Assembly (NCBI GenBank): GCA_035429725.1
Contig: DAOMFI010000014.1
Span: 1-39,760, forward strand
Direction: 5' to 3'
Length of the DNA stretch: 39,760 bases
From: JALORV01 sp035429725
GTDB lineage: Bacteria > Pseudomonadota > Gammaproteobacteria > Burkholderiales > Burkholderiaceae_F
This document shows, one piece after another, positions 7,338-13,799 of the stretch (positions within the stretch are counted from its first letter, which is position 1; each line of letters begins with the position of its first letter). Below the pieces are notes generated by a model. It made no database searches and was not told the DNA's origin. It worked only from the letters and a program-made list of their open reading frames with translations. Both the position numbers and the translations under genes were made by a program.

Positions 7338-8198
7338 TCAGCGTTCGCGCTCCTCGCCGCGCAGCACTTTCGCCCACACAACCTTGCGCCCTTCCTCAGG
7401 ACCCGCCTTGCGCGGCCGACCGGCCGAACCCCAGTGGCCGCCGGCGCTGCGTCCGATGGGGTCCCAGCCCGCGGCGTAGAGACTGGCCCCGCCTTCGCCT
7501 TCCGCCGTGTAGGTCACGAGGCGCCGATAGCCCATCGCAGAAGCCGCCTTGGCGATCGCGCCGAGCAGCTTGGTGCAGCCGTTGGTCACCGAGGGATCGA
7601 CCGCCACCCGTCGAACCTCGGCCGTCAGGCCATCGTCCAGGTGTCGTGCCACCGGCCGCGCGCACACGGCCACACCATCCAGTTCCTGATCGGCGACACG
7701 GCGCAGGCCGACGGCGAACTTGTGTCCCTGGACCTTGCCCAGTCTTCGGTGCAACCGCTCCACCACCAGGTTCGCCTCCCGAAGTCCGACCGGGACGACC
7801 TCGTGCTCGAAGCGCGGCCGGGGTGCGACCGCCCGCCTGATCGCGGCGACGGGGTAGAACTCCGCGCTGCCCGGATGCCGCACGAGCTCGACGCGCACAT
7901 CGCCGCTCGGATGGATCCAGTTGACACGACCAGGCCCCACACCGTCGACGATCACGTCGTCGTGCAGCCGGCACAGGCCCTGAGGGTGGTCCAACAGAGG
8001 CGGGGTCTCGTCGATGGCATCGCGTGCGGCCACGGCGTCGCTGAACCGGGTGAACACCGTCGCCGGCAAATGCAGGCCCGCCGCGGCACCAGACATCGAG
8101 TTGCGAACCAGCCAGAACAGCCGCGACGAGATCGAAGCGATGTCCACCAGCGGTTCGGGAACGGCGCCGGCTCTCGGCGCCAGGGTGGTCGAGTTCAT
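7338..8198 (-). CDS. XF1762-type protein with N-terminal extension
   Basis: The product is 286 residues. ATG 8198 overlaps the upstream stop (ATGA), so translation is coupled to the PP-loop gene. Residues from about 140 match the XF1762 family of genomic-island proteins as I recall it: VVERLHRRLG, GHKFAVGLRRV, DGVAVCARPVARHLDDG, TAEVRRVAVDP, then a CTKLLGAIAKAASAMGYRRLVTYT core and GASLYAAGW. The fold suggested is GNAT-like, but no acetyl donor site can be proved here. The first about 130 residues are extra compared with the short family form. Its steady pairing with PAPS-reductase-like genes in islands argues for a shared pathway. Confidence 0.7.
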   Translation of the reverse strand: MNSTTLAPRAGAVPEPLVDIASISSRLFWLVRNSMSGAAAGLHLPATVFTRFSDAVAARDAIDETPPLLDHPQGLCRLHDDVIVDGVGPGRVNWIHPSGDVRVELVRHPGSAEFYPVAAIRRAVAPRPRFEHEVVPVGLREANLVVERLHRRLGKVQGHKFAVGLRRVADQELDGVAVCARPVARHLDDGLTAEVRRVAVDPSVTNGCTKLLGAIAKAASAMGYRRLVTYTAEGEGGASLYAAGWDPIGRSAGGHWGSAGRPRKAGPEEGRKVVWAKVLRGEERER

Positions 8199-9397
8199 GT
8201 TTGCAATCCTTCTTCGGTGTGCAGCGGCAAGTCGTTGGCCACCGCCTTCGCCCTGGCCAGCGTCATCAGTTCGCGGTAGCGCACCAGCACTGCGTCCCGG
8301 TCGGTGTGATGCACCTGCAGGCCGACGGCCTGCGCGACATCGCGACGGACCCCGGCGATCAGTGCCGCTTCGCCCGGCGTGGGCAGGACCGTGGGCCAGC
8401 CCTTCACGAAGAGCAGGTGTTCCGGCAGCCTGGCCTCAGCACTCATCCGCAACCGGGCACGCTCCTTGGCCTCCTGCAGCCGCGCGCGAAGACCCGCATC
8501 GAGCAGGTCCGGAGCCACGTCGCCGAGCCAACGGTGGCTCTGGAACGAGAAGGTGCTCGTGGCCTCCAGCGCCACCATCTCGCGGTAGATCGCCTGGTTG
8601 TCGGTGCAGTTGCTCGACGCTCGAAGGTCATGCTCCGAGCCGAGCACGCAGAACGCGCACGAGACCCTCGTGCTGCCATAGAGCCGGTAGGCCTCATGGA
8701 GCTCGTCGCCCCGAATGCGCACGTAGTCGTTGACGTCCCCGCGCCGCCAGCCCAGGAGGGGGTTCCAGGTGTGGCCCGCGCCGCGTCTGCGCGTCGTGCG
8801 CTCGTCCTGCTTCCAGGCCGGCATGCGCGCCCTCTTCGCGCTCTCCTCGCGCCGGATGCCCACGGCGGAGACGACATCACCCTCGGGAAAGCGCCGGCGC
8901 ATCTCGCGGGCGATGACCTGGCTCTTGAGCTCGGCCGTGCAAAAGCGCTGCGCGGCGGTGCTCCACGGCAAAATCAGCTTCACGCACTCGAGGTTCGCGT
9001 AGCGCGCGACGTTGGCGGCCCAGCGCGACAGCCATCGATCCATCATGTCGCCGGCGTTGCGGCGCACGACGACGAGTTCCACGCCGAGGCGCTGCGCCAG
9101 CCGTTCGCAGACAGGCAGGCTGTCCCGCCACTCCACGCGGCCGAGGTCGGCGTGGATCAGGAAGCGCCGGCCCTGGTGCCCGATGTCGTCGAGGTGTGCG
9201 CACACCCGATAGGCCAGCGCCTGCGAGTCACGCCCTCCGCTCACGCCCACGAACACCGGTGCGTCTGCAGCCAGGACATTCGCAACCTCGGATGGCACCT
9301 CGATCGAGAACCGTTCGACGTCCGCCATCAAGCCGAACAGGTCCGGCGGGCTCGCCGCGACGGCTTCGTCGTTGCAGTGGATCCTGATGATGTTCAC
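8195..9397 (-). CDS. Second PP-loop / PAPS-reductase-like protein
   Basis: The product is 400 residues from GTG 9397. The PP-loop SGGRDSQ is at 53-59, IHADLGRVEW near 81-90, RFCTAELKSQ at 151-160, the signature GIRREES at 180-186, and a CAFC pair at 247-250. These are hallmarks of PAPS-reductase/phage PP-loop proteins that adenylate or reduce a substrate. It is clearly different from the DndC-like protein (SGGRDS instead of SGGKDS, shorter, only one Cys pair). It leads the operon with the XF1762-type gene. The -10 box ends only 6 nt before the GTG, so the mRNA may be leaderless, or translation may begin at Met25 (9325). Confidence 0.78.
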   Translation of the reverse strand: MNIIRIHCNDEAVAASPPDLFGLMADVERFSIEVPSEVANVLAADAPVFVGVSGGRDSQALAYRVCAHLDDIGHQGRRFLIHADLGRVEWRDSLPVCERLAQRLGVELVVVRRNAGDMMDRWLSRWAANVARYANLECVKLILPWSTAAQRFCTAELKSQVIAREMRRRFPEGDVVSAVGIRREESAKRARMPAWKQDERTTRRRGAGHTWNPLLGWRRGDVNDYVRIRGDELHEAYRLYGSTRVSCAFCVLGSEHDLRASSNCTDNQAIYREMVALEATSTFSFQSHRWLGDVAPDLLDAGLRARLQEAKERARLRMSAEARLPEHLLFVKGWPTVLPTPGEAALIAGVRRDVAQAVGLQVHHTDRDAVLVRYRELMTLARAKAVANDLPLHTEEGLQT

Positions 9398-9403
9398 GCA
9401 CTC

Positions 9404-9431
9404 AGGCTACGAGGCACCTCCTCGTGTTCAA
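9404..9431 (-). promoter_or_regulatory. Promoter TTGAAC-N16-TAGCCT
   Basis: The -35 TTGAAC (9426-9431) and -10 TAGCCT (9404-9409) on the minus strand are 16 bp apart. The GTG of the PP-loop gene follows after 6 nt, the shortest distance in this promoter set. Confidence 0.5.
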
Positions 9432-9720
9432 GGGGCACAGCCACACGCCCCATGCCGGGAGCACGAGCCCGCAGACGTCGTCCGAGGTCCTCATCGCCAT
9501 CTGCCGATCCACCGTCGGAGCGCTCCGGCCCGTGTCATCAGGCACACGCTGGACACATGAACCTGCGCCGGCTTCAAGACCTCGCGAGACCCCTACCCAG
9601 GGCCACAACCGAGTGGCAAACTTGCAGAGCTTCCTGCTGGCGATCGTCGCTGGTACAGCCTTCAACGAGAGCCGTCAACGGCTGGACTTGAAGTCCAAGG
9701 TGCCCTGCACCCTGGCGTTA
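9432..9720. other. Gene-free stretch with consecutive palindromes
   Basis: No coding frame with credible composition is seen. Short perfect inverted repeats follow one another: GCCAC/GTGGC (9602-9617), AGCCGT-CA-ACGGCT (9670-9683) and TGGACTT-G-AAGTCCA (9683-9697). The 14-mer ATGAACCTGCGCCG at 9557 recurs at 22442 upstream of the other divergent gene set. The region could hold plus-strand promoter or operator sites, or part of an origin. Confidence 0.35.
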
Positions 9721-10105
9721 GCGGTCGTGACCCGCACTTGAATCGACCGTCTTCGGACGGCCATGCCGTGCAAGCGGCGAATCCCGGCGCGCGCAAGCGG
9801 CCGAACCAGTCCGTGCTGGTTGGCGTCGATCCCGGTCGGCGCGCCTCCTTGTCGATGTGCACATGACACATCGGCCACGACGTCGGCTGCGCCAGCCCCG
9901 CAGGCTTCTTGCCTCCGTGCGTCTTCATCGCTTCGCGTGGCGCCGCGAAGTCCTCTCGTCATCCGGCCTGCTGGATGACCTCGGCTGGGCACACCCGTGT
10001 GCCTGGCCCGAATCCCTGGGACGCAAGTCCTGAAGTGTGCGAAAGACCCATCGCTTCGGCGTGGGTCTCTTCGCCTGTCCATGGGCGCGCGATCGCGTTG
10101 CCTTC
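9721..10105 (+). ncRNA. Candidate structured RNA or long structured leader
   Basis: About 385 bases without a credible gene hold at least nine short perfect or near-perfect hairpins in a row. Examples are GGTC-GT-GACC (9723-9732), CCGTC-TTCG-GACGG (9747-9760), AACCAG/CTGGTT (9804-9821), CGATGTG/CACATCG (9853-9873), CTTCGCG/CGCGAAG (9931-9950), GTCATCC/GGATGAC (9958-9979), GGCACAC-CC-GTGTGCC (9988-10003), GGAC-GCAA-GTCC (10019-10030) and AGACCCA(t)CGC-TTCG-GCG-TGGGTCT (10044-10068). On the plus strand three of them close with classic UUCG or GNRA tetraloops; on the minus strand they would not. This points to a plus-strand RNA, either free-standing or the leader of the gene at 10184. An origin of replication or transfer is the main alternative. 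Confidence 0.35.
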
Positions 10106-10183
10106 AACCCGAATGGGGAACGTTGCTTCTCCATCCGGGGGACGTGTCGTTCCCCTTTTGCATTTGTGCAAAGGAGAACGACC
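10106..10183 (+). promoter_or_regulatory. G/C-rich 5' leader with alternative pairing arms, copy 1
   Basis: After CAACCC, arm 1 ATGGGGA (10113-10119) can pair with TCTCCAT (10128-10134). Alternatively GGGGAACG (10115-10122) can pair with CGTTCCCC (10148-10155); the two are exclusive. A last hairpin TTTGCA-TTTG-TGCAAA (10157-10172) lies just before the GGAG ribosome site. The same order (ACCC, G-rich arm, C-rich arm, GG-rich linker, second C-rich arm) appears at 10751, 12084, 22628 and 22951. Confidence 0.45.
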
Positions 10184-10351
10184 ATGTCGAAGTCCACGGC
10201 TCACACCGTGTGCCGCCTCTGTGGCGGTAGTGGCCTGCCGCAACACCCCGTTGTGGTGGCCAGGAAGCCTCCGGCCCTGTGCACCGCGTTCGTCCGCCCG
10301 TCGGCCGACGTGGTCGTCCCGATGCCCCAACCGCTGCCGCTGGCTGCGTGA
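10184..10351 (+). CDS. Small hypothetical protein with CxxC
   Basis: The product is 55 residues. ATG 10184 has a strong AAAGGAGA site and a structured leader, which is the main reason to believe it. The N-terminal CRLCGGSG looks like half of a zinc knuckle; the rest is Pro/Val-rich with no known domain. The stop overlaps the AGGAG ribosome site of the next gene, so the two are probably one operon. The function is unknown. Confidence 0.5.
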   Translation: MSKSTAHTVCRLCGGSGLPQHPVVVARKPPALCTAFVRPSADVVVPMPQPLPLAA

Positions 10352-10358
10352 GGAGCGG

Positions 10359-10574
10359 ATGGACAAGCACCTGTGGCTGAGCCTGCTGCGTCTTGTCGAC
10401 GAGGGCAGCGCTGAAGAGCTTCAGGCGAAGAAGGAAGAACTCCTTCAGAGCCTGGAGCGGCTGCGGATCACTCGCGGCCCAGTCCGCAGCGATGTCCTGC
10501 GGGTCGTGCGCCTGATCGACGAGGAACTCGTGTCCCGTCTTCATCTGGAGCAACGGCGCAAAGGACGTCGTTAG
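10359..10574 (+). CDS. Small helical hypothetical protein
   Basis: The product is 71 residues from ATG 10359, with AGGAG immediately upstream overlapping the previous stop. The sequence is almost entirely helical and charged (LVDEGSAEELQAKKEELLQSLERL; SDVLRVVRLIDEELVSRLHLEQRRKGRR), with a basic C-terminus. It may be a small DNA- or RNA-associated factor; no family is recognised. Confidence 0.55.
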   Translation: MDKHLWLSLLRLVDEGSAEELQAKKEELLQSLERLRITRGPVRSDVLRVVRLIDEELVSRLHLEQRRKGRR

Positions 10575-10704
10575 CGGAAGGTTCGAGGCGCCTCGCGAGG
10601 GCCTGCTTGTCGGGACGATCGAACAGGATCGCCCACATGTAGGCCCGCTCGAGCGCTTCGCGCCCGCCATCGATGACTTCAAGAGTCTGGCCTGAACGAT
10701 CCAT
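10468..10704 (-). CDS. Possible small minus-strand gene overlapping the previous one
   Basis: A frame of 78 residues starts at ATG 10704 with AGGAAG upstream. Its first 45 residues look protein-like (TLEVIDGGREALERAYMWAILFDRPDKQALARRLE). The rest lies antisense to the plus-strand gene ending at 10574 and has poor composition. No promoter of the common type precedes it. It is kept as a weak candidate. Confidence 0.28.
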   Translation of the reverse strand: MDRSGQTLEVIDGGREALERAYMWAILFDRPDKQALARRLEPSANDVLCAVAPDEDGTRVPRRSGARPAGHRCGLGRE

Positions 10705-10750
10705 CGTGATGGCTTCCTGTGAACACCGGCTTGCCGGCGCGTTCATGCTA

Positions 10751-10795
10751 CCCCACGGGGACGCTTCGTCCCCTGCGGCCGGCTCGTCTCCGTGG
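10751..10795 (+). promoter_or_regulatory. G/C-rich 5' leader with alternative pairing arms, copy 2
   Basis: GGGGACG (10757-10763) pairs with CGTCCCC (10767-10773) over a 3-nt loop. Alternatively CCACGG (10753-10758) pairs with CCGTGG (10790-10795), enclosing the GCGGCCGGCTCG linker. The ATG of the next gene lies 19 nt downstream. Confidence 0.45.
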
Positions 10796-10814
10796 ACATC
10801 CAACGGAGCGAACC

Positions 10815-11369
10815 ATGCATCAGCAATTGCCCAGCATCGGCCCCATCCACGGCCAGCTCGCCGCCCCGGTTCCACCGGATCGTCACGAGTTGGCCGAGGA
10901 GATGGCCTGGGTGCACCTGTACCGCGCCGTGCGCCAGCCTCCCGGCGCCGCGGAAGTGGTCAAGTACCTCAACAGCAACCCTGAAGCCAGGAGCCGCCAC
11001 GAGGCGCTTTACCTGATCGCCTGCGAGACCTTGCATGCCAAGGCCCTTGCCGACGAACAGAGCGAGCGCACCGTGGCCGCGTTCCGCGCGATCTTCGTGA
11101 CCGCGCCCATCAGCGTCCTGCAGTTGGCGACGGCCATCGTCGTCTCTATTCCCAGGATCTTCTCCGGCAAGTCCACCGTCGACCCGAAGGCCTCCAGGCC
11201 CAAGGCCGGCGCCTCGCGTGCCAAGGCACGCGTGGACGTGCTCGCGAAGCATCCGGAGGTCGCCGAGGTGATCACCGGGTTCGCCGCATCGCCGAGCACG
11301 GCGCCTGCGACTCCGGAAGCGCCGGCTGCCCCCGAGGCTCCTGCCTCACGCGGCGGCCAGGCAGCGTGA
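10815..11369 (+). CDS. Hypothetical island protein
   Basis: The product is 184 residues from ATG 10815 (CGGAG upstream, structured leader). A helical N-terminal half contains ELAEEMAWVHLYRAV and YLNSNPEARSRHEALYLIACETL. A hydrophobic stretch at about 105-125 (FRAIFVTAPISVLQLATAIVVSIP) could be one membrane segment or a buried helix. The C-terminus is Ala/Pro-rich and low in complexity. No family is recognised. Its 3' end overlaps the convergent gene at 11346-11561 by 24 bp. Confidence 0.6.
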   Translation: MHQQLPSIGPIHGQLAAPVPPDRHELAEEMAWVHLYRAVRQPPGAAEVVKYLNSNPEARSRHEALYLIACETLHAKALADEQSERTVAAFRAIFVTAPISVLQLATAIVVSIPRIFSGKSTVDPKASRPKAGASRAKARVDVLAKHPEVAEVITGFAASPSTAPATPEAPAAPEAPASRGGQAA

Positions 11370-11561
11370 CACCTCGTTGTCGATGAGCCACGCCAGGATC
11401 TCGTACTCACGGGACTCCTCGGCGTAGTAGGCCTTGCACTGCGCAACGTACAGCGCCAGGCCGTCGAGCGTTCGAACGCCATCCACCGGGAAACCGGTGA
11501 TGCGTTCGAGCCGTTCGGCCTCCTTGCGGGTCAGCCTGATCGCGTTGCCCAACCTCAACAT
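11346..11561 (-). CDS. Small hypothetical protein
   Basis: The product is 71 residues from ATG 11561, preceded by GAGAGGAC. It is compact and mostly helical (IRLTRKEAERLERITGFPVDGVRTLDGLALYVAQCKAYY; EYEILAWLIDNEVSRCLA). A promoter of the common type lies 28 nt upstream, which supports it as an independent gene. No family is recognised. Confidence 0.6.
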   Translation of the reverse strand: MLRLGNAIRLTRKEAERLERITGFPVDGVRTLDGLALYVAQCKAYYAEESREYEILAWLIDNEVSRCLAAA

Positions 11562-11588
11562 CTTCGTCCTCTCGCGAACCTGCCTCCG

Positions 11589-11616
11589 TGTCTAGCACGC
11601 GAAGTGCCGCCGTCAA
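11589..11616 (-). promoter_or_regulatory. Promoter TTGACG-N16-TAGACA
   Basis: The -35 TTGACG (11611-11616) and -10 TAGACA (11589-11594) on the minus strand are 16 bp apart, 28 nt before the ATG at 11561. Confidence 0.55.
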
Positions 11617-11656
11617 GGGTCTCGCGAAGGCGCATCCCTAAGGACTGTCCAAGACG

Positions 11657-11917
11657 ATGAACGTCGAAGCCCTTCAGATCATCGAACTCGACGCCGCTCG
11701 GGCGCCGGCACCGATGGTCGACCACTACATCCAGCTCGTGCGCAACAGCCTCGCGGAGTGCACGGCCGACACGGCCGAGTACGCGAACGCGCTGCTGCTC
11801 AAGCTCGAGCATCTGGCAAGCCACCAGCGTGTGCATGCCATCGATTCGAGCCAGACCCAGGTCTACCTGGCGCCCTGGCTCACCATCCCTTCGCCGTCCC
11901 TGCGGGACGCGGCCTGA
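11657..11917 (+). CDS. Small hypothetical protein
   Basis: The product is 86 residues from ATG 11657; the ribosome site is weak. Composition is protein-like and helical (DHYIQLVRNSLAECTADTAEYANALLLKLEHLASHQRVHAI). It is transcribed divergently from the 71-residue gene and followed by a strong hairpin (11928-11963), consistent with a short single-gene transcript. No family is recognised. Confidence 0.55.
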   Translation: MNVEALQIIELDAARAPAPMVDHYIQLVRNSLAECTADTAEYANALLLKLEHLASHQRVHAIDSSQTQVYLAPWLTIPSPSLRDAA

Positions 11918-11927
11918 TCGTCCACCT

Positions 11928-11963
11928 GTGGGCCGTTCGATGCCTCGTGCATCGAACGCCCAC
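11928..11963 (+). terminator. Long hairpin after small gene
   Basis: The left arm (11928-11943) and right arm (11949-11963) pair over 15 bp with one bulged C and a 5-nt loop. It begins 10 nt after the stop of the 86-residue gene. There is no clear T tract, so it may act as a stabiliser or a weak terminator. Confidence 0.5.
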
Positions 11964-12083
11964 CGGCGGTCTCAGCGTCGAGGCGGGGTGAGCGCCTCGA
12001 TCCCGAACTCCGTGCGACCGGCACGGATGCGACCTCCCCAAGGCCGCGCATCGAGCAGGTGCCAACACGCCTGCGACTTCATC

Positions 12084-12130
12084 AACCCGAGCGGGGCGCC
12101 CTACCCCCGGTCGGGGTGGCGGCGCCTTCC
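12084..12130 (+). promoter_or_regulatory. G/C-rich 5' leader, copy 3
   Basis: After CAACCCGAG, arm CGGGG (12092-12096) pairs with CCCCG (12105-12109), followed by a GG-rich linker and GGCGGCGCC, which can compete for the first arm. The ATG at 12157 has AAAGGAAA upstream. The order matches the other leaders, though the pairing is weaker. Confidence 0.35.
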
Positions 12131-12156
12131 TCGCACAACAAGAAAGGAAACGTCAT

Positions 12157-12474
12157 ATGGCAACTCGCAAGACGAAACATCCGCCCAAGGGCGAGCAGCG
12201 TCGCCGCCTGACCCTGTTCTTCAACAAGGACGCACGCAAGTCCGCGGCCGACGCGTTGAAGAAGGCGTCGTGGCTGCTCGCTGCAGCCAATGCGTACCTT
12301 GGCTTCGCCAAGGAATCGGTGGCCTACCTGGCCGTCGTCATCGTCGGCTGGTTGGTCGCGCAGACCCTGGCCGTCGTCCTCCTCAGCCTCGAGGAGGAAC
12401 AGGGCTCGCAAGAGCCTGAGGAGCAGGGACATGCAAGACCTCCTGGCATCGTTGGCAAGCGCGCTCAACAATGA
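12157..12474 (+). CDS. Small single-pass membrane protein
   Basis: The product is 105 residues. The N-terminal 35 residues are strongly basic (TRKTKHPPKGEQRRRLTLFFNKDARK). One hydrophobic segment lies at about 56-76 (VAYLAVVIVGWLVAQTLAVVLL), followed by an acidic Glu-rich tail. A cytoplasmic basic N-terminus with one membrane anchor is likely. The stop lies 44 bp inside the next gene, which has its own strong ribosome site. No family is recognised. Confidence 0.6.
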   Translation: MATRKTKHPPKGEQRRRLTLFFNKDARKSAADALKKASWLLAAANAYLGFAKESVAYLAVVIVGWLVAQTLAVVLLSLEEEQGSQEPEEQGHARPPGIVGKRAQQ

Positions 12475-12619
12475 CCCCGTCCTGGCCACCTACGCGCTCG
12501 CGTGGGTGGTCCTCGACCTGTGGGGAGCCGCTGCCCTGGCCCTCGCGTATCGCAGCCGCCTGCATGAGCGGGCCGGCCAACTCCACCCGAGGCCGCACAG
12601 TCTGTTCCCGCACCGGTAA
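12431..12619 (+). CDS. Small membrane protein overlapping its neighbour
   Basis: The product is 62 residues from ATG 12431 with GAGGAGCAGG upstream. A hydrophobic span (VLATYALAWVVLDLWGAAALALAYR) suggests one membrane helix; the C-terminus is basic and His/Pro-rich. The 44-bp overlap and similar size suggest a paired small-membrane-protein module. The function is unknown. Confidence 0.5.
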   Translation: MQDLLASLASALNNDPVLATYALAWVVLDLWGAAALALAYRSRLHERAGQLHPRPHSLFPHR

Positions 12620-12643
12620 CGCCGCCGTTCGGCGCACCCCGAC

Positions 12644-12676
12644 ATGCCCTGCACGATCACCCGATCTGCAGGGCAT
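12644..12676. terminator. Bidirectional terminator-like hairpin between convergent genes
   Basis: Arms ATGCCCTGCA (12644-12653) and TGCAGGGCAT (12667-12676) are perfect complements, extended inside by GATC/GATC with one bulge. It lies between the plus gene ending at 12619 and the minus gene ending at 12696. Flanking T tracts are short. Confidence 0.6.
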
Positions 12677-12695
12677 CGTCGTCTCTGCAGGTCCC

Positions 12696-12920
12696 TCAGC
12701 GCCAGTGGCGGACGAAGGGCCGCACCCGCCAGCTGATGCCGTCCGGACTGCTCGCCTCGGCCAGCAACGTTCGGCAGGCGCCCAGCTTGACGAACCGGCC
12801 TTGGCTGTCGAGCTGAAAACCCATGAGTTGGAGCGCCTGTCTTGAGTAGCGCTTGCGCAGCATGGCGTAGGCCGTCGGGGCACGTCGCCGCCTTGGCCAG
12901 TGATCCAGTTGCAGGCTCAT
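12696..12920 (-). CDS. Small basic hypothetical protein
   Basis: The product is 74 residues from ATG 12920, 16 bp after the nuclease stop, so cotranscription is likely. It is Arg-rich (WPRRRRAPTAYAMLRKRYSRQALQLMGFQLDSQGRFVKLG; SWRVRPFVRHWR), which suggests nucleic-acid contact. No family is recognised. The convergent hairpin at 12644-12676 ends the transcript. Confidence 0.45.
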   Translation of the reverse strand: MSLQLDHWPRRRRAPTAYAMLRKRYSRQALQLMGFQLDSQGRFVKLGACRTLLAEASSPDGISWRVRPFVRHWR

Positions 12921-12936
12921 CGCTTCTCGCTGTGCA

Positions 12937-13500
12937 TCACTGCAGCGCTTCGCCGTCCCGCTTCATCCGGCGCCACTCCCAGGGCGGCAGCGGTGCGGTG
13001 TCAGCCCACAGTCCGAGGCGGGCTTCGCGCGCGTCGGCCTCGAGGCGGAGCAACTGCGGGTCCTTGCTGTACGCCCGATAGACCCAGGCCATGCCGCGCC
13101 GAACCTGTTCTTCGCTGACGTCCAGGCCGTCCACGGTCATCGTGACGATCGGCCGCCCGTTGCGGTCGACCTCGCGCCACTCGATGTGGACCTGCTTCTT
13201 CCAGACGAGCTGACGAAGCGACTGCTCGGCTCGCTGCCCCCAGGCCTGTCGATGTTCCGGTGCGTCGATCCTGGCCAGCCGCAACCGCAGCGGCCGGCCT
13301 TCGATGACCGCCGTCGCCGTGTCGCCGTCCGACACCGCCGTGATCACGACGTCGGCCGCGTGGCCGAGCCGGGCAGCCCTGGCTTCCACACCGGTCAAGG
13401 TCTCTCCGGGCCCTTGCGCCTGGGCTGCCACCTGCAGCGCGGCACAGGCGAGCACCACGGCCACCGCTCTCGTCCCCGACCCCTTTGACAACACCTTCAC
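12937..13500 (-). CDS. Secreted thermonuclease-like (SNase-fold) nuclease
   Basis: The product is 187 residues from GTG 13500 with GGGGAG 5 nt upstream; a longer frame to 13596 has no such site. A signal peptide is visible (VAVVLACAALQVAAQA, cleavage near residue 28). The staphylococcal-nuclease core follows: SDGDTATAVI (57-66), LRLRLARIDAPEH (71-83) with Arg74, Asp79 and Glu82 in the catalytic places, and VDRNGRPI (111-118) with Arg116. It should cut DNA or RNA in the periplasm or outside the cell. On mobile elements such nucleases often travel with conjugation or defence genes. It lies between two small genes in one operon led by the promoter at 13802-13829. Confidence 0.88.
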   Translation of the reverse strand: MKVLSKGSGTRAVAVVLACAALQVAAQAQGPGETLTGVEARAARLGHAADVVITAVSDGDTATAVIEGRPLRLRLARIDAPEHRQAWGQRAEQSLRQLVWKKQVHIEWREVDRNGRPIVTMTVDGLDVSEEQVRRGMAWVYRAYSKDPQLLRLEADAREARLGLWADTAPLPPWEWRRMKRDGEALQ

Positions 13501-13510
13501 CGCTGCTCCC

Positions 13511-13738
13511 CTACTTGCGCCGGCGGCCCTTGGCGCGTTCCACCCGCTGCAACTGGAGCCGCTGCCGCACCGCGGCCGTGTAGCACCATGCCACATCGAG
13601 CGTCTCGGTACTTCGCAGCCCCTTGGCCCGCAGTTCGATCACTCCGCCGACCACGGTCACGATCACCGCGCGCGGGCCCTTGTCTCGCACCACCGCGCTG
13701 GTCTCGCGCGTCACGGGCCGCAGCGACTTGGTCACCAT
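13511..13738 (-). CDS. Small hypothetical protein upstream of the nuclease
   Basis: The product is 75 residues from ATG 13738. This ATG lies inside ATGGTGA, where the TGA ends a 15-codon upstream frame, so translation is probably coupled. The sequence is beta-rich (AVIVTVVGGVIELRAKGLRSTETLDVAWCYTAAVRQRL) with a basic C-terminus. No family is recognised. The nuclease starts 10 bp downstream. Confidence 0.55.
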   Translation of the reverse strand: MVTKSLRPVTRETSAVVRDKGPRAVIVTVVGGVIELRAKGLRSTETLDVAWCYTAAVRQRLQLQRVERAKGRRRK

Positions 13739-13779
13739 GGTGCACCCGCAGTCGTCTTGAGGATTCCGGCGTTCAACAT
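13732..13779 (-). CDS. 15-residue leader peptide
   Basis: ATG 13779 has the strongest ribosome site of the operon (AAGGAG) and encodes MLNAGILKTTAGAPW, ending at TGA 13732. It overlaps the next start by ATGGTGA. It starts 23 nt after the -10 box. The gene for the 75-residue protein has no good site of its own, so this small frame may load ribosomes for it. It shows no attenuator-like run of one amino acid. Confidence 0.4.
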   Translation of the reverse strand: MLNAGILKTTAGAPW

Positions 13780-13799
13780 CGTGTTCTCCTTGCCTGTGG

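Noticed and set aside
5598..9397. A complete Dnd phosphorothioation operon
   Set aside because: Only a DndC-like protein and a more distant PP-loop protein are present; DndA, DndB, DndD and DndE are missing.
9675..10366. Several 90-135-codon minus-strand frames in the hairpin-rich region
   Set aside because: Arg/Gly/Ala-rich composition, no ribosome sites and no domains; the hairpins explain the region better.
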